From: Sanderia malayensis
Lineage: Eukaryota > Cnidaria > Scyphozoa > Semaeostomeae > Pelagiidae
Length of the DNA: 64,000 bases
Reading direction: 5' to 3'
Assembly: GCA_013076295.1 (NCBI GenBank)
Contig: RQOL01000515.1
Coordinates: 1-64,000 of the forward strand
The position numbers and the translations under genes are program-made. The notes below the pieces were generated by a model. The model was not told the origin of the DNA and searched no databases. It saw only the letters and a list, made by a program, of their open reading frames with translations. The first letter of the stretch is position 1; every line of letters starts with the position of its first letter. This document shows positions 8,873 through 19,799 of this stretch, piece after piece.

Positions 8873-10163
8873 GTTGACTTGGACAAATTGAAGCATGCTC
8901 TCAAAATTTGTTTGCTCAACCAATTGATTGGTTTGCCGCTATTATCCTTTTCCTACCCTGTGATAATATGGCGTGGCTGTGGATTTGCTGCTGCTGAGCT
9001 GCCTACTTTTGCCTGGGTCGTTTTTGAGATTGCTGTTTTCACTCTTGTTGTAGAGTTTGGATTCTACTATTCTCACAGGTACCTCATTATTTTCCACTGT
9101 GTCACTGTGGAATTTTTCTCCATCTTTTTATCTGCAATCATTTTCATTTAGATCTGGAACATTTTAGTACATTTAACTCTGTGTAGTCTCAGCATCTCGG
9201 GGATTATTACTATGTTTGAATTAAGAAAATTCAAATAATTGAGGTTGGTACTGCAGTAAAAGTGGCTTTGTTAGGACCATATAGCATGTCTTTAATCAAT
9301 TTCTTTAAAAATACGGAGTCTGTATTAATTTGAGCATGTTTTTTAAGGTTGGCTCATCATCCTCGTCTCTACAAGCACATTCACAAAATGCACCATGAAT
9401 GGACAGCTCCCATTGCTATTATTGCCATTTACGCTCATCCAATTGAGCACCTCATTGCCAATTTGTGTCCGATATTGTTGGGCCCTGTTCTCATGGGCTC
9501 CCACATTTCCACGTTTTGGTTGTGGTTCTGTTTGTCTTACATGTCGACAATCATTTCACATTCAGGATATCATTTGCCATTCCTTCCTTCGCCCGAAGCA
9601 CACGATTTTCACCACCTCAAGTAAGTCATGTGTGATTATTCTGAACTTCTTATTATCATTTGTCGCATGATTTGGATGCGTTCTAGATATTATAAATGAG
9701 TGAATATTAGAAAGCATGAATATTCATGATAACATTTGTATTGTACTACAATGCATGCACTAGGAACTTGATTTTAATTTAAGTAACGTCATAGCCAAAA
9801 TAACGTCATAGCGTCATAGCCAAAATAAATTGGACAAAGCAATAACCAGGCATCGAGGGTAAAGGTTTAAATGAAAACAACTCTTCAATGTGTGCATAAT
9901 TTCTCCTTTGGTCTTATTTTTGACTTGCCTTGCATACCATATAAAATACAATTTATCATATATAATTGATACTTCATATCGAAAATTTCAGGTTTACAAA
10001 CAACTTTGGTGTGCTTGGAGTGCTGGATCGCTTGCATGGTACAGATGACATGTTTCGTAAAACAAAATGTTACGACCGGCACATTATGCTACTTGGCATG
10101 ACACCATTGAAGAATACCATTCCCGATGACACAAAGAAAGCTGAATGCAAGAAAGCTGATTGA
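8873..10163 (+). pseudogene. Partial duplicate of the FAXDC2-like hydroxylase (last three exons)
   Basis: Three exons match exons 5-7 of the complete gene at 32321-37137, with identical lengths and phases: 8873-9078, 9348-9620 and 9992-10163, ending AECKKAD-stop. All splice sites are consensus, all frames are open, and the three histidine clusters (SHRLAHH, HKMHHEW, HDFHHLK) are kept. Changes include VDWD to VDLD and LVEEFGF to LVVEFGF. Similarity also covers the introns and runs past the stop to about 10500, so this is a genomic duplication, not a retrocopy. Exons 1-4 are not found upstream to position 1, so the copy has no start and is probably a pseudogene. The conserved frames leave open use as part of a fusion transcript. 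Confidence 0.85.
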
Positions 10164-12404
10164 AAGTGTAAGAGTGTAAAAACACTTTTGCCTATAATAA
10201 TTAATTTATTCTCTGCTTGTTTTGATTGTTTGTTGGTATTGATTTGTTTTCAAGCATGGCATTGGTTGCTTTAAATCTAAATGTATATATAGCTAGATAG
10301 TTTTAAAGATTAATTTTCACCTGGTATTTATTTGATTTTTCTTTTTTTTGTTTCGTTTCTGTTTCGCATATATTTATGTTGCTCACGTGAGGTGTTTTTT
10401 TATGTGGAAGGATTTCATTTGTTATAATCATTGGAATCTATACGCGTTTTTATACGAGAGTGTTTCATAGGAAAAATTTCAAAGACTTCAAAAAAAGTTG
10501 CCGTGGGTGCCCGAAATATTTAATGTTATGACTCTCATGTTAAAATTGTTACTCTTATCATAGCAGAGTAACGTCAACTTTTCAAGTTAATAATATTATT
10601 TTTGATAATAAGCACGTTGTTTTTTATTGTTACTTAAATATTGAAAATCAACCACAACTGTAGGAATATAAATAGAGTAGAAAATTAGAAAAGGAAAGGA
10701 GAATTGTTAAAGAAGTTGAGCGAGGAGTATCAAAGGAAGCCAAGTGGTACAGTGGCGGCCTTTAGCCAACTATACGACAGTACCTATCGTACTGCAGAAC
10801 CTGTTGTCCTCGTATTATGCACGAAACCTCAGCGTATCAGCACCATTGCAAGTGAGACATCGTATAATAGAGCATCTGGCTGCCGTCCCCAGCTCTGGAG
10901 TGCGGTGCATACTGAACTTAAGAAGAGTGTCTCATGACACAGTAAATAATTAGTATATCAATCATATTATAAGCATTGACATTAAGAATTAAAAACTACT
11001 ATGTTTGTTTAGTGGTTATATCTTTTGGTATTTGCATTTAAATTTAGGATATATTATAAAAAATTTAAGCAATAATAAACTCTTAACGATGTTTTAAATG
11101 TCTGTTTCTTACAGCAGAAATCAAAAGCACACGTTGTTTTACAAGAACAAATTCTTAGAAACACCAAGCTACGGTTTGTTTAAAAAATAGCAGGACCTTT
11201 TTAACATTAAGACGGGGGGGGGGGCAAGGCAAATGTCCCTCCATTCCTCAATTATAACAGGATTACATTCTCCTTATCACGTTGCCTCGTATTCAAATGA
11301 TTATTGTAATCACGTAGCTACACAAAAGTGAGAAAGTTAGAAGTTTGTATATTATCTTTGTTTTAAGAAACACGAATTCAGGGCCAATAGGCCCCTTTTC
11401 ATCATTGCCCCCCTCCCCCACTAAAATTTGTTAAAAAAGGCTCTGAAAAATAGAGAAACATGAGAAACAAAGCAACACTAAACAAAACTTAAGAAATGAA
11501 ATTAAATACCATCATGAACAAGAAAATAGCGAAATAGCAACAGCACAACAGAAAACCAACACTAATAAGAAGCAAAATATGAACAATCCGAGACTGAAAT
11601 TATATGCAAAAACAGCAAGCACTAGGTTGAAGTTGGAAGCAATATATGTATATACCCAAAGACTATAATCCCCGCCATAAGGTGTGAGACAGTAAAGCCT
11701 AGTATCCATATAGTCGTTGAGGGTCGTTGAGGGTCTTTGAGGGTCGTTGGCAGTCTTTCGCAGTCATCACAAAGTGGTGCCAAATTTGTAAGTTTAAAAC
11801 ATTGCAGAAGCAAACATGGATTTTTTGTTTTTTTTTTTCGCAAATATCATGTGTAAGAAGACAGAATATTCTTAAATTTGCCTTCTGTTTCTTTCGCTGT
11901 CGTACCGAATTTTGTTCCTTCCTCTTCCTAGCTATTTTTTTTATATTTAACTCGAAACTCTTTACTAAATTTTTTTATAGAAGCAATCGTAGTAAATGGG
12001 AACTTCTGCCATAAATTCAAAGAAATCTAAGGCTCCAAAATTGCTATTTTGTAGCGAGTCAAACATCTCGAAATATCCCCACGTGGCCTTTGGCATCTGT
12101 ACTTTGGCAAAAAACATATCATATTACCATAAATCAAAAGATTCTCAGTCGTTTTATAGGTGTTGACGGTCGTTGAGGGTCGCTGAGATAGAAACTTTTC
12201 TATGGGGGAGGGCGCACCACACTGAAAAACTCGATAAAGTTGATGTACGTTGACATCTCACAGAAGGGCCGCACTAATAAGTTAATTGATGCAGATGCGC
12301 CCAGTGAAAAATGAATTCTCGACAAAGGGGGCGTGATGGAAAATCTTCAAAGGTTCCGTCGCGCAGCCCCAGAGCTGCACTTTCACTGGAAAATCTCTGA
12401 TAAA
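10164..12404. other. Mostly non-coding, with repeat fragments
   Basis: The first 350 bases are the duplicated 3' flank of the hydroxylase gene. A short open frame at 10744-10953 (VQWRPLANYTTVPIVLQNLL onward) looks protein-like but matches nothing I recognise and has no clear splice sites. At 11697-11765 a run of GTCGTTGAGG-type 10-12-base units follows a unit that recurs inverted at 31345-31420 (shared CCTAGTATCCATATAGTCG), so this is part of an unclassified mobile element. GTCGTTGAGGG recurs near 12173. Confidence 0.45.
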
Positions 12405-12419
12405 CCAGGCTATTACTAA

Positions 12420-12727
12420 AAAGGGGAAAGGAGAGGAAACAGAGGAAAGGAGAGGAAAGGGGAGGAAAACAGAGGAAAGGGGAGGAAAACAAAGGAAAGA
12501 GGAGGAAAGGGGAGGAAAACAGAGGAATGGGGAGGAAAGGGGAGGAAAACAGAGGAAAGGGGAGGAAAGGGGAGGAAAACAGAGGAAAGAGGAGGAAAGG
12601 GGAGGAAAACAGAGGAATGGGGAGGAAAGGGGAGGAAAACAGAGGAAAGGGGAGGAAAACAGAGGAAAGAGGAGGAAAGGGGAGGAAAACAGAGGAAAGG
12701 GGAGGAAAACAGAGGAAAGGGGAGGAA
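12420..12727. repeat. Purine minisatellite, about 300 bp
   Basis: Nearly pure A/G on the plus strand, built of variable 20-30-base units of the type GAGGAAAGGGGAGGAAAACA. The left flank (ATTACTAAAAAGGGGAAAGG) is shared, inverted, with the pyrimidine tract at 26655-26846. Open frames across it are artefacts of the repeat. Confidence 0.9.
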
Positions 12728-13021
12728 TCCGTTATTTTAAGAAAAATCTATGGTGGTCTATTCCGGGGATTTACATGTCAACACGGCTACACCATATGAA
12801 GTATATGGTTTAGGTGAACATGAACCTAACAACTAAAAGAAGTAGATACGAAAAAAACAATTACGAATTGAAATGGAAATAGTAATTAACACTGAAAGAT
12901 ATTTCAACCAAAAACAACAAATGAACAGGCGTGATTTCTAGGGGGGGGGGGGGGGCGGATCTAGACTGGTGCAACTGGTGCAACTGCACCAGTCAGATTC
13001 TCCCAAAGGCAGTGACGTAAT

Positions 13022-13113
13022 CTACATTTCATTTTGCTCGATTGCCATTCATTTTTAACACTCACACGCTAACTAAAAATGAATGGATGGCAATCGAGCA
13101 AAATGAAATGTAG
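13022..13113. repeat. 92-bp imperfect hairpin
   Basis: Two arms of 36 and 40 bases (CTACATTTCATTTTGCTCGA at one end, its inverse at the other) with a 4-base ATGG insertion in the right arm and a 16-base loop. Probably a tiny foldback MITE. It lies just left of the BEL element. Confidence 0.7.
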
Positions 13114-13232
13114 TTTAGGATATAACACTCGGGATACAATAAGAATTTTAGCAGAATCTGCTAAAGGAAGAAATATTAGTGACGTAATCGATTAAAGATA
13201 ACGTTCACACAAAATATAGTTTGCAACACAAT

Positions 13233-13708
13233 TGTCAGAAATCGTCCTTTCGTTGACCTAACTTCTGACTTCCCGTTAGATTGTAAACTCGAATAAAATA
13301 GACTTTGGTGACTTTAGGAGACTGTATTTGTTTAATCGTGTGACATGAGTTCGTTCCAATGAAGATCCATCTACACTGGAGCTTAGAATGTTATAACTGC
13401 TAAATTTACTCTAAACGGTTTCTTTTATAGCTCTAAAGAGTGTGTATATTTACTGCGTGACATCATACAAGTTACATCATGTTACGCATTTGGCTCTGTA
13501 TTGCTTAGTAACAACATGCATGCAGCTAAATATTGACACCTACGTACGGTACACTCTGACAACAAAATACAACAAAACAGACGTTATTTTTAGCCTAAAC
13601 GTAATCAGCTTACATAATCGACGAAATTAAACAATGACAAAATATAAATGTAAATGCGATTGAGAGGTGTCTAGTCTGAGTCGATCAATAGTGGATTTAT
13701 TCATCACA
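13233..13708 (-). repeat. 3' LTR of the BEL element
   Basis: About 476 bp. On the minus strand it starts TGTGATGAATAAA and ends TTCTGACA (TG...CA). I saw no difference from the other LTR by eye. Confidence 0.9.
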
Positions 13709-13727
13709 CACCACCCCCAAATCAAAG

Positions 13728-16700
13728 TTAGATTTGATTTTCTTCTTCTTGAATCTGAGTTGCTTTCATGAGACTCTTTGCTTCGATAGCGGCTTTTCTT
13801 TGTGGCCTTGAATCACATGCTGTCTCTTTTGTTTTATTCTTTCCTTGAGTCTTCTTATCATTTGAATCTGCTTGAAGTTCCAATGGGTACAAGTTCTGAA
13901 CAGGTCGATCGATTTCATAGGTCTTACCTCTCGTCGTTGTCTTTAGAGTAACTCCTCTCTCCACGCCATCTTTACCGCGGATTATGTCAATAACCTTTCC
14001 CAGCTTCCACTTGTTTCTTGGTAGATTTTCATCCTTTACCAGTACAATATCTCCAACTGCTATTTTGTTGTACCCTCCTTGATTGATCTTGTGGTGTTCT
14101 CTTAGACTTGTTAAGTATTCTCGTGACCATCGTTTCCAGCATTTTTCTCTGCACTTTTGAAGATACCGTAGTCTTTTTCTTGCTGGGATCTTGTCTTCAT
14201 CGCTGAATATTTCTTCATCTCTGATTGGCTTGATTCGTCTGCCATGTATCAAGTGATTTGGAGTCAATACTTCATCTTCCAATTGATCGGTTTGGTAGGT
14301 CAGTGGTCTGTTATTTAAACAGAACTCAATGTCCAACAGAACCTCTTGTAATTCGCTGACGGTAAGATTTGCAAGACCGAGGGTTTTCCTGAAGGTATTC
14401 TTCACCATCCCGACCATTCTTTCGAAAAAACCTCCCCACCAGGGGGATCTTGAGAGATTGAACCTCCAGTTAATCTTCTGTTCTTGCAACAAGTCTTGCA
14501 TCCTCTCATTGTTGACTATTGCTTGAAGCCATCTTGCAGTCGCTTGAAACGTTTTGGCGTTGTCTGAGACGATTAACTGTGGTGTTCCTCTTCGTGCTAT
14601 CAATGCCTTTAGGCTTTTTCTGAACGTTTTTGCTGACAGATCCTCCACGAGTTCAATATGTATTGCTCTCGATGTTGCACAAGTGAAAAGAGTGATGTAT
14701 GTCTTCTTCTGTCTCTTTCCTTCCTTGCAGTAGAAAGGACCGGCAAAGTCAACTCCTGTGGTTAGGAATGCATGGCCAGGTGTCACTCTGAAGTCTGGAA
14801 CTGGTGCAGTTGTTGGCTGTTTGTAAGGCTTTACACTGTAGCGTTTACAATGGTTGCAAGAGCTGATGATCCTTTTCACTTCCTGTCGACCTTTAGGCAC
14901 CCAGAATCTGCTTCTCAGCTCTGCCAGCGTAGTAGCCACCCCCATATGCAACACTCTTCGATGAGAATCGATAACCAGAAGGCTGGTAAGGTGATGCTGC
15001 TTTGGAACATATATTGGCTGTTGGTCTTCCTGCTGTTGGAACCTGCCAAAACATCTTAGTATTCCGTTTCTGTCTTCCTTGAGGCCAAGCTGGTTTATTT
15101 GCTCGGCTGTTGGACGATGCTGTTGCTGAACACTCTTAACCCAAACTTCTTCTGCTTTCTTGATCTCTTCTACGGTTAGAGTTTCATGTTTCTCCAGTGA
15201 TCTTCTCCTTATCTTGTTGATAAAGCGAAGCACCCATGCTGTTACTCTGAACAGTTTCATTCCGCAATTGTATCGTTTAGGATCCATGCAGCAACTGATT
15301 CCAAGTTTCACTTCTGTTGTTGCGATAACCACAGTAGCTAGTCTCATTTCTCCCTTTACTTCTTCACTTGCTAGTGCTTGAGGCTGCATCGGCCAGTCTT
15401 CTCTTTGTGTGAGCCATGTTGGTCCATTCCACCACTTTCCGCAATGTTGTAGTTTGACTGCAGTCATTCCTCGGGTCCCCATGTCGGCAGGATTGTCTTC
15501 TGTCGGGCAGTACATCCATTTCACGTCAGCAGCTAGAATCTGGTCAACTCTTTTACGAACGAACTGTTTCCATTCGCCTTTGTTTTCCAGCCAGCAGAGT
15601 ACAGTTTGGCTATCCAGCCATCCATAGGTCTGTGTTACTTCAACTTTCAGTGCTGCTTTCACGTTCTGGATCAATTTGGTTAGCATCTGAGCCCCAATCA
15701 GTTCGAGTCTTGGCACTGACGTATTGGGTTTGGCTACTCTTGCTTTGGCTGTCAGCTGTTTCACATACGTTCCAGTCGATTGTGTTATCTTCAGGTAGAT
15801 CACTGCACAGCATGCTGCTATACTTGAATCTGCAAAGCCATGCATTTCAATGCTTGCTATTCTTTCTTCTGGATATGCGATCAAACATCTATCGAAGGTG
15901 AGAACTGGATGCTCTTTCAGGCTCGTCAGCCACTTTCTCCACCTTTTAAGTAAGTCTTCTGCAATTTGTGCATCCCATCCCAGTTTCCGCATACATACTT
16001 CATGGTAGATAATCTTTCCCAATATGGTGACGGGACTTGCACCTCCGATTGGATCATAGATGGCTGCCACGATTCTTAGAACTCCTCGTTGTGTTGGTTC
16101 GTGTTCCATTGCTGCGAGTTTCTCAAGGCTGACACCCATTACATCGGTTTCTTGATTCCAAATAACACCTAGCAATTTATCGTTTGCATTCTTTGTGCTA
16201 GTGTTAGTAGATGCTGTTGCGTTTGCATTCTCTTCACCAACCCTCTGCGCTACGTTCGTTTCATCTCGTAATTCTGGTATGTTAGACTTCCATTTTCTCA
16301 TGTTGAAATGTCCATCCTTGAATCTGTCGATCAGTTTCCCTTTCAATGTGCTGACTTCTTCTGCATTAGCTCCTCCGCAGGCCATATCATCCACGTATAG
16401 GCCTTTCGTGACACAGTCTACAAATTCAGGGTCTTCATGCTTGTAATTCTCCATATGGTATCTGATAGTGGCTCCAAGTAGAAAAGGACTGGGACCTGAA
16501 CCAAAGATCACTCTTGTGAACCGCAATTCTTGTATTTCTGCGTTTTCTTTGGGTAGATCTGTAGGCCAGAGAAATCTCATCGCATCACGATCTTCTTTGT
16601 CGACTTTGATCTGCAAGAATGCTTGTTGAATGTCTCCAAGTAGTGCCACTGGATACATCCGGAACCTGATCAAGATGTCGTATAAAAGGGGCTGCAGAGG

Positions 16701-19061
16701 TGGTCCAATGTGGAGACAATCATTCATAGACTTGTCATACTTGCGCTCTTTGGCTGAACAATCGTAAACAATTCTCAACTTCGTAGTCTCGGCTTCTCTT
16801 CGAATCACTGCATGGTGTGGGATATAGTGAACATGCTTGCCATCTGGTTGTTCTGGTACAGGCTCTACTATCCCATCTTTGATTTGCTGCTGAATGACGT
16901 CATCGTATGTTCTCAAGTCTTCTGGTGATTTCTTCAACTTCTTCAATTGCCCCGCCAATCTTCCTTGGCACATCTGCTTGTTGTTTGGCAGGAAGAAATT
17001 TCCCTTTTTCCAAGGGAGCTTCACGGAGTATCTGCCATCCTCGTCTCTCGTTATGTTGTCTTTGAATTCTTCGAAAACATCTTCACTGCCATCTTTAATA
17101 CCAAGAACGTCCAAGTCATAGAGCTGTTTGAATTCTTCATTGACAGATTTCGGCTGTTCGATCATCAGATTTGCTACTGTGTGTTCATCATTCGACTGCT
17201 GGTCTTGAATCGTTCCCATGAGCGTCCATCCTAATATGGTTTCTTCAGCCATTGGCTCGTTGTTGTTTCCCTTTATCATGTGTCCGGTTCTGATATGCGC
17301 ATAGTCTTTTACCCCAAGTATGGCGTGAATCTCCAGGTTGTCTTCTTGGGATACATCTGAAAACCATATTCCGTTTAGGTGGGCGAACTTCTCTCTCTGC
17401 CTCTCTGGATGAGCATTTGGAACCGATGTCAGCATGTAGAGGTCCAATTCTGCAAATTCTGTCGAAAATCTGTTTTTGTTTGCCTTGCCCACTCCAGCCA
17501 CTTCAAGATTGTAGACTGGGCATTTAACTTCTTTTTCTCCATTTACTGTGCCAATTATTCGCTTCTCTGTACGAACTGGATTTTCTGCTATTTTCCGGCC
17601 ATGTTCTCTGCTAATGTAGGACTTTCCACTTCCTCCATCCAATAAAATGCGACACTTTTGCCCTCCAACGTTTGCAATAACGGTCTGATAAGCTGCTGGG
17701 CCTCCTTGTATATGTCCGTTCAGATCTCGGGTTGCTGTTTCATTACTTCTGGCTGACATCGTCTCATTGGAGGTTCCACTTGCTTCAGATCTGGTACATA
17801 TCGAGGAATGGTGCTTTCCTTTGCAGTGATAGCAGACATTCCGGCTTTGACATTCTTTCAGCGTGTGGTTGTTTCGTGTGCAGTTGTAGCATCGCCTCTG
17901 ACTCTGAAGGATAGCTTTTCGATCTGCTACGCTGCTCACACTCGTGCATTCGAATGCTTTATGGCCTCCCTTGCAGTAAACGCATTCTTGCCTTCTTGTT
18001 GTTGTCGCGTGCACCACTTGTCTTCTGGTTGGTGATGACGTTTCGAACCTTGATGTTTCTGTTGGCTCGATTTCTTCACAAGTTTTGAGATAAATCCATA
18101 ACCTCTCCAAGAATTTCGTGAAATCCCATTTCGTCCAGCTTCTATCATCTTTCGTCAGTTCGTAGCGAATTGGGCGTGGCAGCTTCATCATGGTTTCTTC
18201 CACCAGACACATCACATGTTCATCGTATCCCATCGATCTCAGGGAAGCAACATTGATCGCCACGTCTTCATAAAACCGTCTCAGCTGCTTTAGGTTGTGG
18301 GTATTTGTTACTGGCTGGGCATCACGAATTGCTTTGATGTGTGCACTTCTTAACCGAGTGTCGTCACCGAATTCTTGTTGTAGCAAGTCGATAGCAATTT
18401 TGTAGTTCTCCACTGATAAAGACAGCCCTCTGATGACTGCTGATGCTTTGCCAATCAGTAGTTCTCTCAAATACGAGAACTTTGTTGTTGCATCCAATGA
18501 ACTCGAGTGAATATTGTTCTTGAATTGCTCCCAGAATTCTCTCCATTTCAAAGGTTCTCCCCCGTATTTGTTGATTTGCAGTTTAGGCAGCTTGGCGTTC
18601 TGCTGTGCTGTCACGTTCGTTCTGCTTTCCGGCACTGTTCTGACTTCATCTCTTCGTAATACATCTTCGATGTCAGCAATGGTGTCTTCGTACACGTCTA
18701 GTTCCGATTCGCTTTTGAAATTGAAGAAGGCTACGTCTTCGCATGATACCCCCATCTGAATCATATACTCGCTCGTCTGTTGATTCAATTTCTTGAGGGC
18801 ACTCAGTTTCTCCTCGATTCTTTTTCTTGTTCTTCTTAGCTCGTTGGGTCGTTTTCTTTCGATTACTTCGTCCACTGTCTCTAAAAACAGGCCCAATGTC
18901 TGCTTGGCAACATCTCGCATCTTTTGACTTTCGTCCATCAACATTTCAGGGGTCTTGATGCCAAACATCGCTGCTGGTGATGGTGCATAGACTTCTTCTT
19001 GTGCCCTTTGTTCGGGTGCTTCTCGTAGTTCCAACTGGTCTTGTTCAGCTTGTTGGTGCAT
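13728..19061 (-). CDS. BEL/Pao gag-pol polyprotein, 1777 aa
   Basis: One uninterrupted ORF. Order: Gag with a DUF1759-type region at about residues 150-300 (PKLQINKYGGEPLKWREFWE); three zinc knuckles at about 365-425 (CVYCKGGHKAFEC, CYNCTRNNHTLKEC, CYHCKGKHHSSIC); aspartic protease near 475 (LLDGGSGKSYI; the active site reads DGG rather than DSG/DTG); Pao reverse transcriptase at about 730-960 (YVDDM); RNase H-like region (HGFADSSIAACC, PRLELIGAQML); integrase with zinc-binding H/C cluster (SCNHCKRY) and D-D-E residues (TGVDFAGPF, VSDNAKTF, GGFFERMVG); and a C-terminal DUF5641-like module (VGDIVLVKDENLPR). Copying occurs in cytoplasmic particles and integration in the nucleus. The start lies 34 bases inside the 5' LTR. 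Confidence 0.95.
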   Translation of the reverse strand: MHQQAEQDQLELREAPEQRAQEEVYAPSPAAMFGIKTPEMLMDESQKMRDVAKQTLGLFLETVDEVIERKRPNELRRTRKRIEEKLSALKKLNQQTSEYMIQMGVSCEDVAFFNFKSESELDVYEDTIADIEDVLRRDEVRTVPESRTNVTAQQNAKLPKLQINKYGGEPLKWREFWEQFKNNIHSSSLDATTKFSYLRELLIGKASAVIRGLSLSVENYKIAIDLLQQEFGDDTRLRSAHIKAIRDAQPVTNTHNLKQLRRFYEDVAINVASLRSMGYDEHVMCLVEETMMKLPRPIRYELTKDDRSWTKWDFTKFLERLWIYLKTCEEIEPTETSRFETSSPTRRQVVHATTTRRQECVYCKGGHKAFECTSVSSVADRKAILQSQRRCYNCTRNNHTLKECQSRNVCYHCKGKHHSSICTRSEASGTSNETMSARSNETATRDLNGHIQGGPAAYQTVIANVGGQKCRILLDGGSGKSYISREHGRKIAENPVRTEKRIIGTVNGEKEVKCPVYNLEVAGVGKANKNRFSTEFAELDLYMLTSVPNAHPERQREKFAHLNGIWFSDVSQEDNLEIHAILGVKDYAHIRTGHMIKGNNNEPMAEETILGWTLMGTIQDQQSNDEHTVANLMIEQPKSVNEEFKQLYDLDVLGIKDGSEDVFEEFKDNITRDEDGRYSVKLPWKKGNFFLPNNKQMCQGRLAGQLKKLKKSPEDLRTYDDVIQQQIKDGIVEPVPEQPDGKHVHYIPHHAVIRREAETTKLRIVYDCSAKERKYDKSMNDCLHIGPPLQPLLYDILIRFRMYPVALLGDIQQAFLQIKVDKEDRDAMRFLWPTDLPKENAEIQELRFTRVIFGSGPSPFLLGATIRYHMENYKHEDPEFVDCVTKGLYVDDMACGGANAEEVSTLKGKLIDRFKDGHFNMRKWKSNIPELRDETNVAQRVGEENANATASTNTSTKNANDKLLGVIWNQETDVMGVSLEKLAAMEHEPTQRGVLRIVAAIYDPIGGASPVTILGKIIYHEVCMRKLGWDAQIAEDLLKRWRKWLTSLKEHPVLTFDRCLIAYPEERIASIEMHGFADSSIAACCAVIYLKITQSTGTYVKQLTAKARVAKPNTSVPRLELIGAQMLTKLIQNVKAALKVEVTQTYGWLDSQTVLCWLENKGEWKQFVRKRVDQILAADVKWMYCPTEDNPADMGTRGMTAVKLQHCGKWWNGPTWLTQREDWPMQPQALASEEVKGEMRLATVVIATTEVKLGISCCMDPKRYNCGMKLFRVTAWVLRFINKIRRRSLEKHETLTVEEIKKAEEVWVKSVQQQHRPTAEQINQLGLKEDRNGILRCFGRFQQQEDQQPIYVPKQHHLTSLLVIDSHRRVLHMGVATTLAELRSRFWVPKGRQEVKRIISSCNHCKRYSVKPYKQPTTAPVPDFRVTPGHAFLTTGVDFAGPFYCKEGKRQKKTYITLFTCATSRAIHIELVEDLSAKTFRKSLKALIARRGTPQLIVSDNAKTFQATARWLQAIVNNERMQDLLQEQKINWRFNLSRSPWWGGFFERMVGMVKNTFRKTLGLANLTVSELQEVLLDIEFCLNNRPLTYQTDQLEDEVLTPNHLIHGRRIKPIRDEEIFSDEDKIPARKRLRYLQKCREKCWKRWSREYLTSLREHHKINQGGYNKIAVGDIVLVKDENLPRNKWKLGKVIDIIRGKDGVERGVTLKTTTRGKTYEIDRPVQNLYPLELQADSNDKKTQGKNKTKETACDSRPQRKAAIEAKSLMKATQIQEEENQI

Positions 19062-19075
19062 TTTCTTCTTAGGAT

Positions 19076-19091
19076 CCGGCTCGGTGGACCA
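19076..19091 (-). other. Primer-binding site of the BEL element
   Basis: TGGTCCACCGAGCCGG on the minus strand, three bases after the 5' LTR, complementary to a tRNA 3' end finishing in CCA. Which tRNA is not certain (a tRNA-Tyr-like end is a candidate). Confidence 0.75.
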
Positions 19092-19094
19092 AAA

Positions 19095-19570
19095 TGTCAG
19101 AAATCGTCCTTTCGTTGACCTAACTTCTGACTTCCCGTTAGATTGTAAACTCGAATAAAATAGACTTTGGTGACTTTAGGAGACTGTATTTGTTTAATCG
19201 TGTGACATGAGTTCGTTCCAATGAAGATCCATCTACACTGGAGCTTAGAATGTTATAACTGCTAAATTTACTCTAAACGGTTTCTTTTATAGCTCTAAAG
19301 AGTGTGTATATTTACTGCGTGACATCATACAAGTTACATCATGTTACGCATTTGGCTCTGTATTGCTTAGTAACAACATGCATGCAGCTAAATATTGACA
19401 CCTACGTACGGTACACTCTGACAACAAAATACAACAAAACAGACGTTATTTTTAGCCTAAACGTAATCAGCTTACATAATCGACGAAATTAAACAATGAC
19501 AAAATATAAATGTAAATGCGATTGAGAGGTGTCTAGTCTGAGTCGATCAATAGTGGATTTATTCATCACA
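19095..19570 (-). repeat. 5' LTR of the BEL element
   Basis: The second LTR copy, same length and ends as 13233-13708. The identical LTR pair points to a recent insertion. Confidence 0.9.
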
Positions 19571-19799
19571 CAATCTAATGAACGCCGCCCTCTGTTAAAC
19601 GCCGCATGCAAAAGTTGGATTTTGAAAAGAACGCCGCGGCGTTCTTTAGAGGAAATACGGTATTTATTCGAAGTCCACAATGAATCCCATTGATATTTAC
19701 ACTTTCTGCGGTATATTATAATTGACCGATGACATTCACAGCTGGACTGACAGCAGAGCACGCATTGCTGTACAAAGCTAGGCCAATTTTACGCAGATA
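19571..19799. other. Short spacer between BEL and foldback elements
   Basis: Contains the words CTAATGAACGCCGC and AAGAACGCCGCGGCGTTCTTT, the latter a perfect palindrome near 19627-19647. No gene seen. Confidence 0.4.

Larger units (their letters stand above)
13233..19570 (-). mobile_element. Complete BEL/Pao LTR retrotransposon
   Basis: A full-length element reading on the minus strand: 5' LTR at 19095-19570, tRNA primer site 19076-19091, one long gag-pol ORF 13728-19061, a G-rich tract (about 13711-13729), 3' LTR 13233-13708. Flanks show CAAT on both sides (ACAAT if the LTR end is set one base in), a 4-5-bp target duplication as expected for BEL. The LTRs look identical and the ORF is intact, so insertion is recent and the element may be active. 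There is no env-like ORF. Confidence 0.95.

Noticed and set aside
11512..12014. Overlapping hydrophobic ORFs on both strands
   Set aside because: Low-complexity AT/TTT-rich translations with no motif, start context or splice signals.
12527..12799. ORF of repeated EENRGKGRKG residues
   Set aside because: A direct translation of the purine minisatellite; any frame of such a repeat is open.
19076..19091. A tRNA gene beside the BEL LTR
   Set aside because: Only the 3'-end complement is present; this is the primer-binding site.
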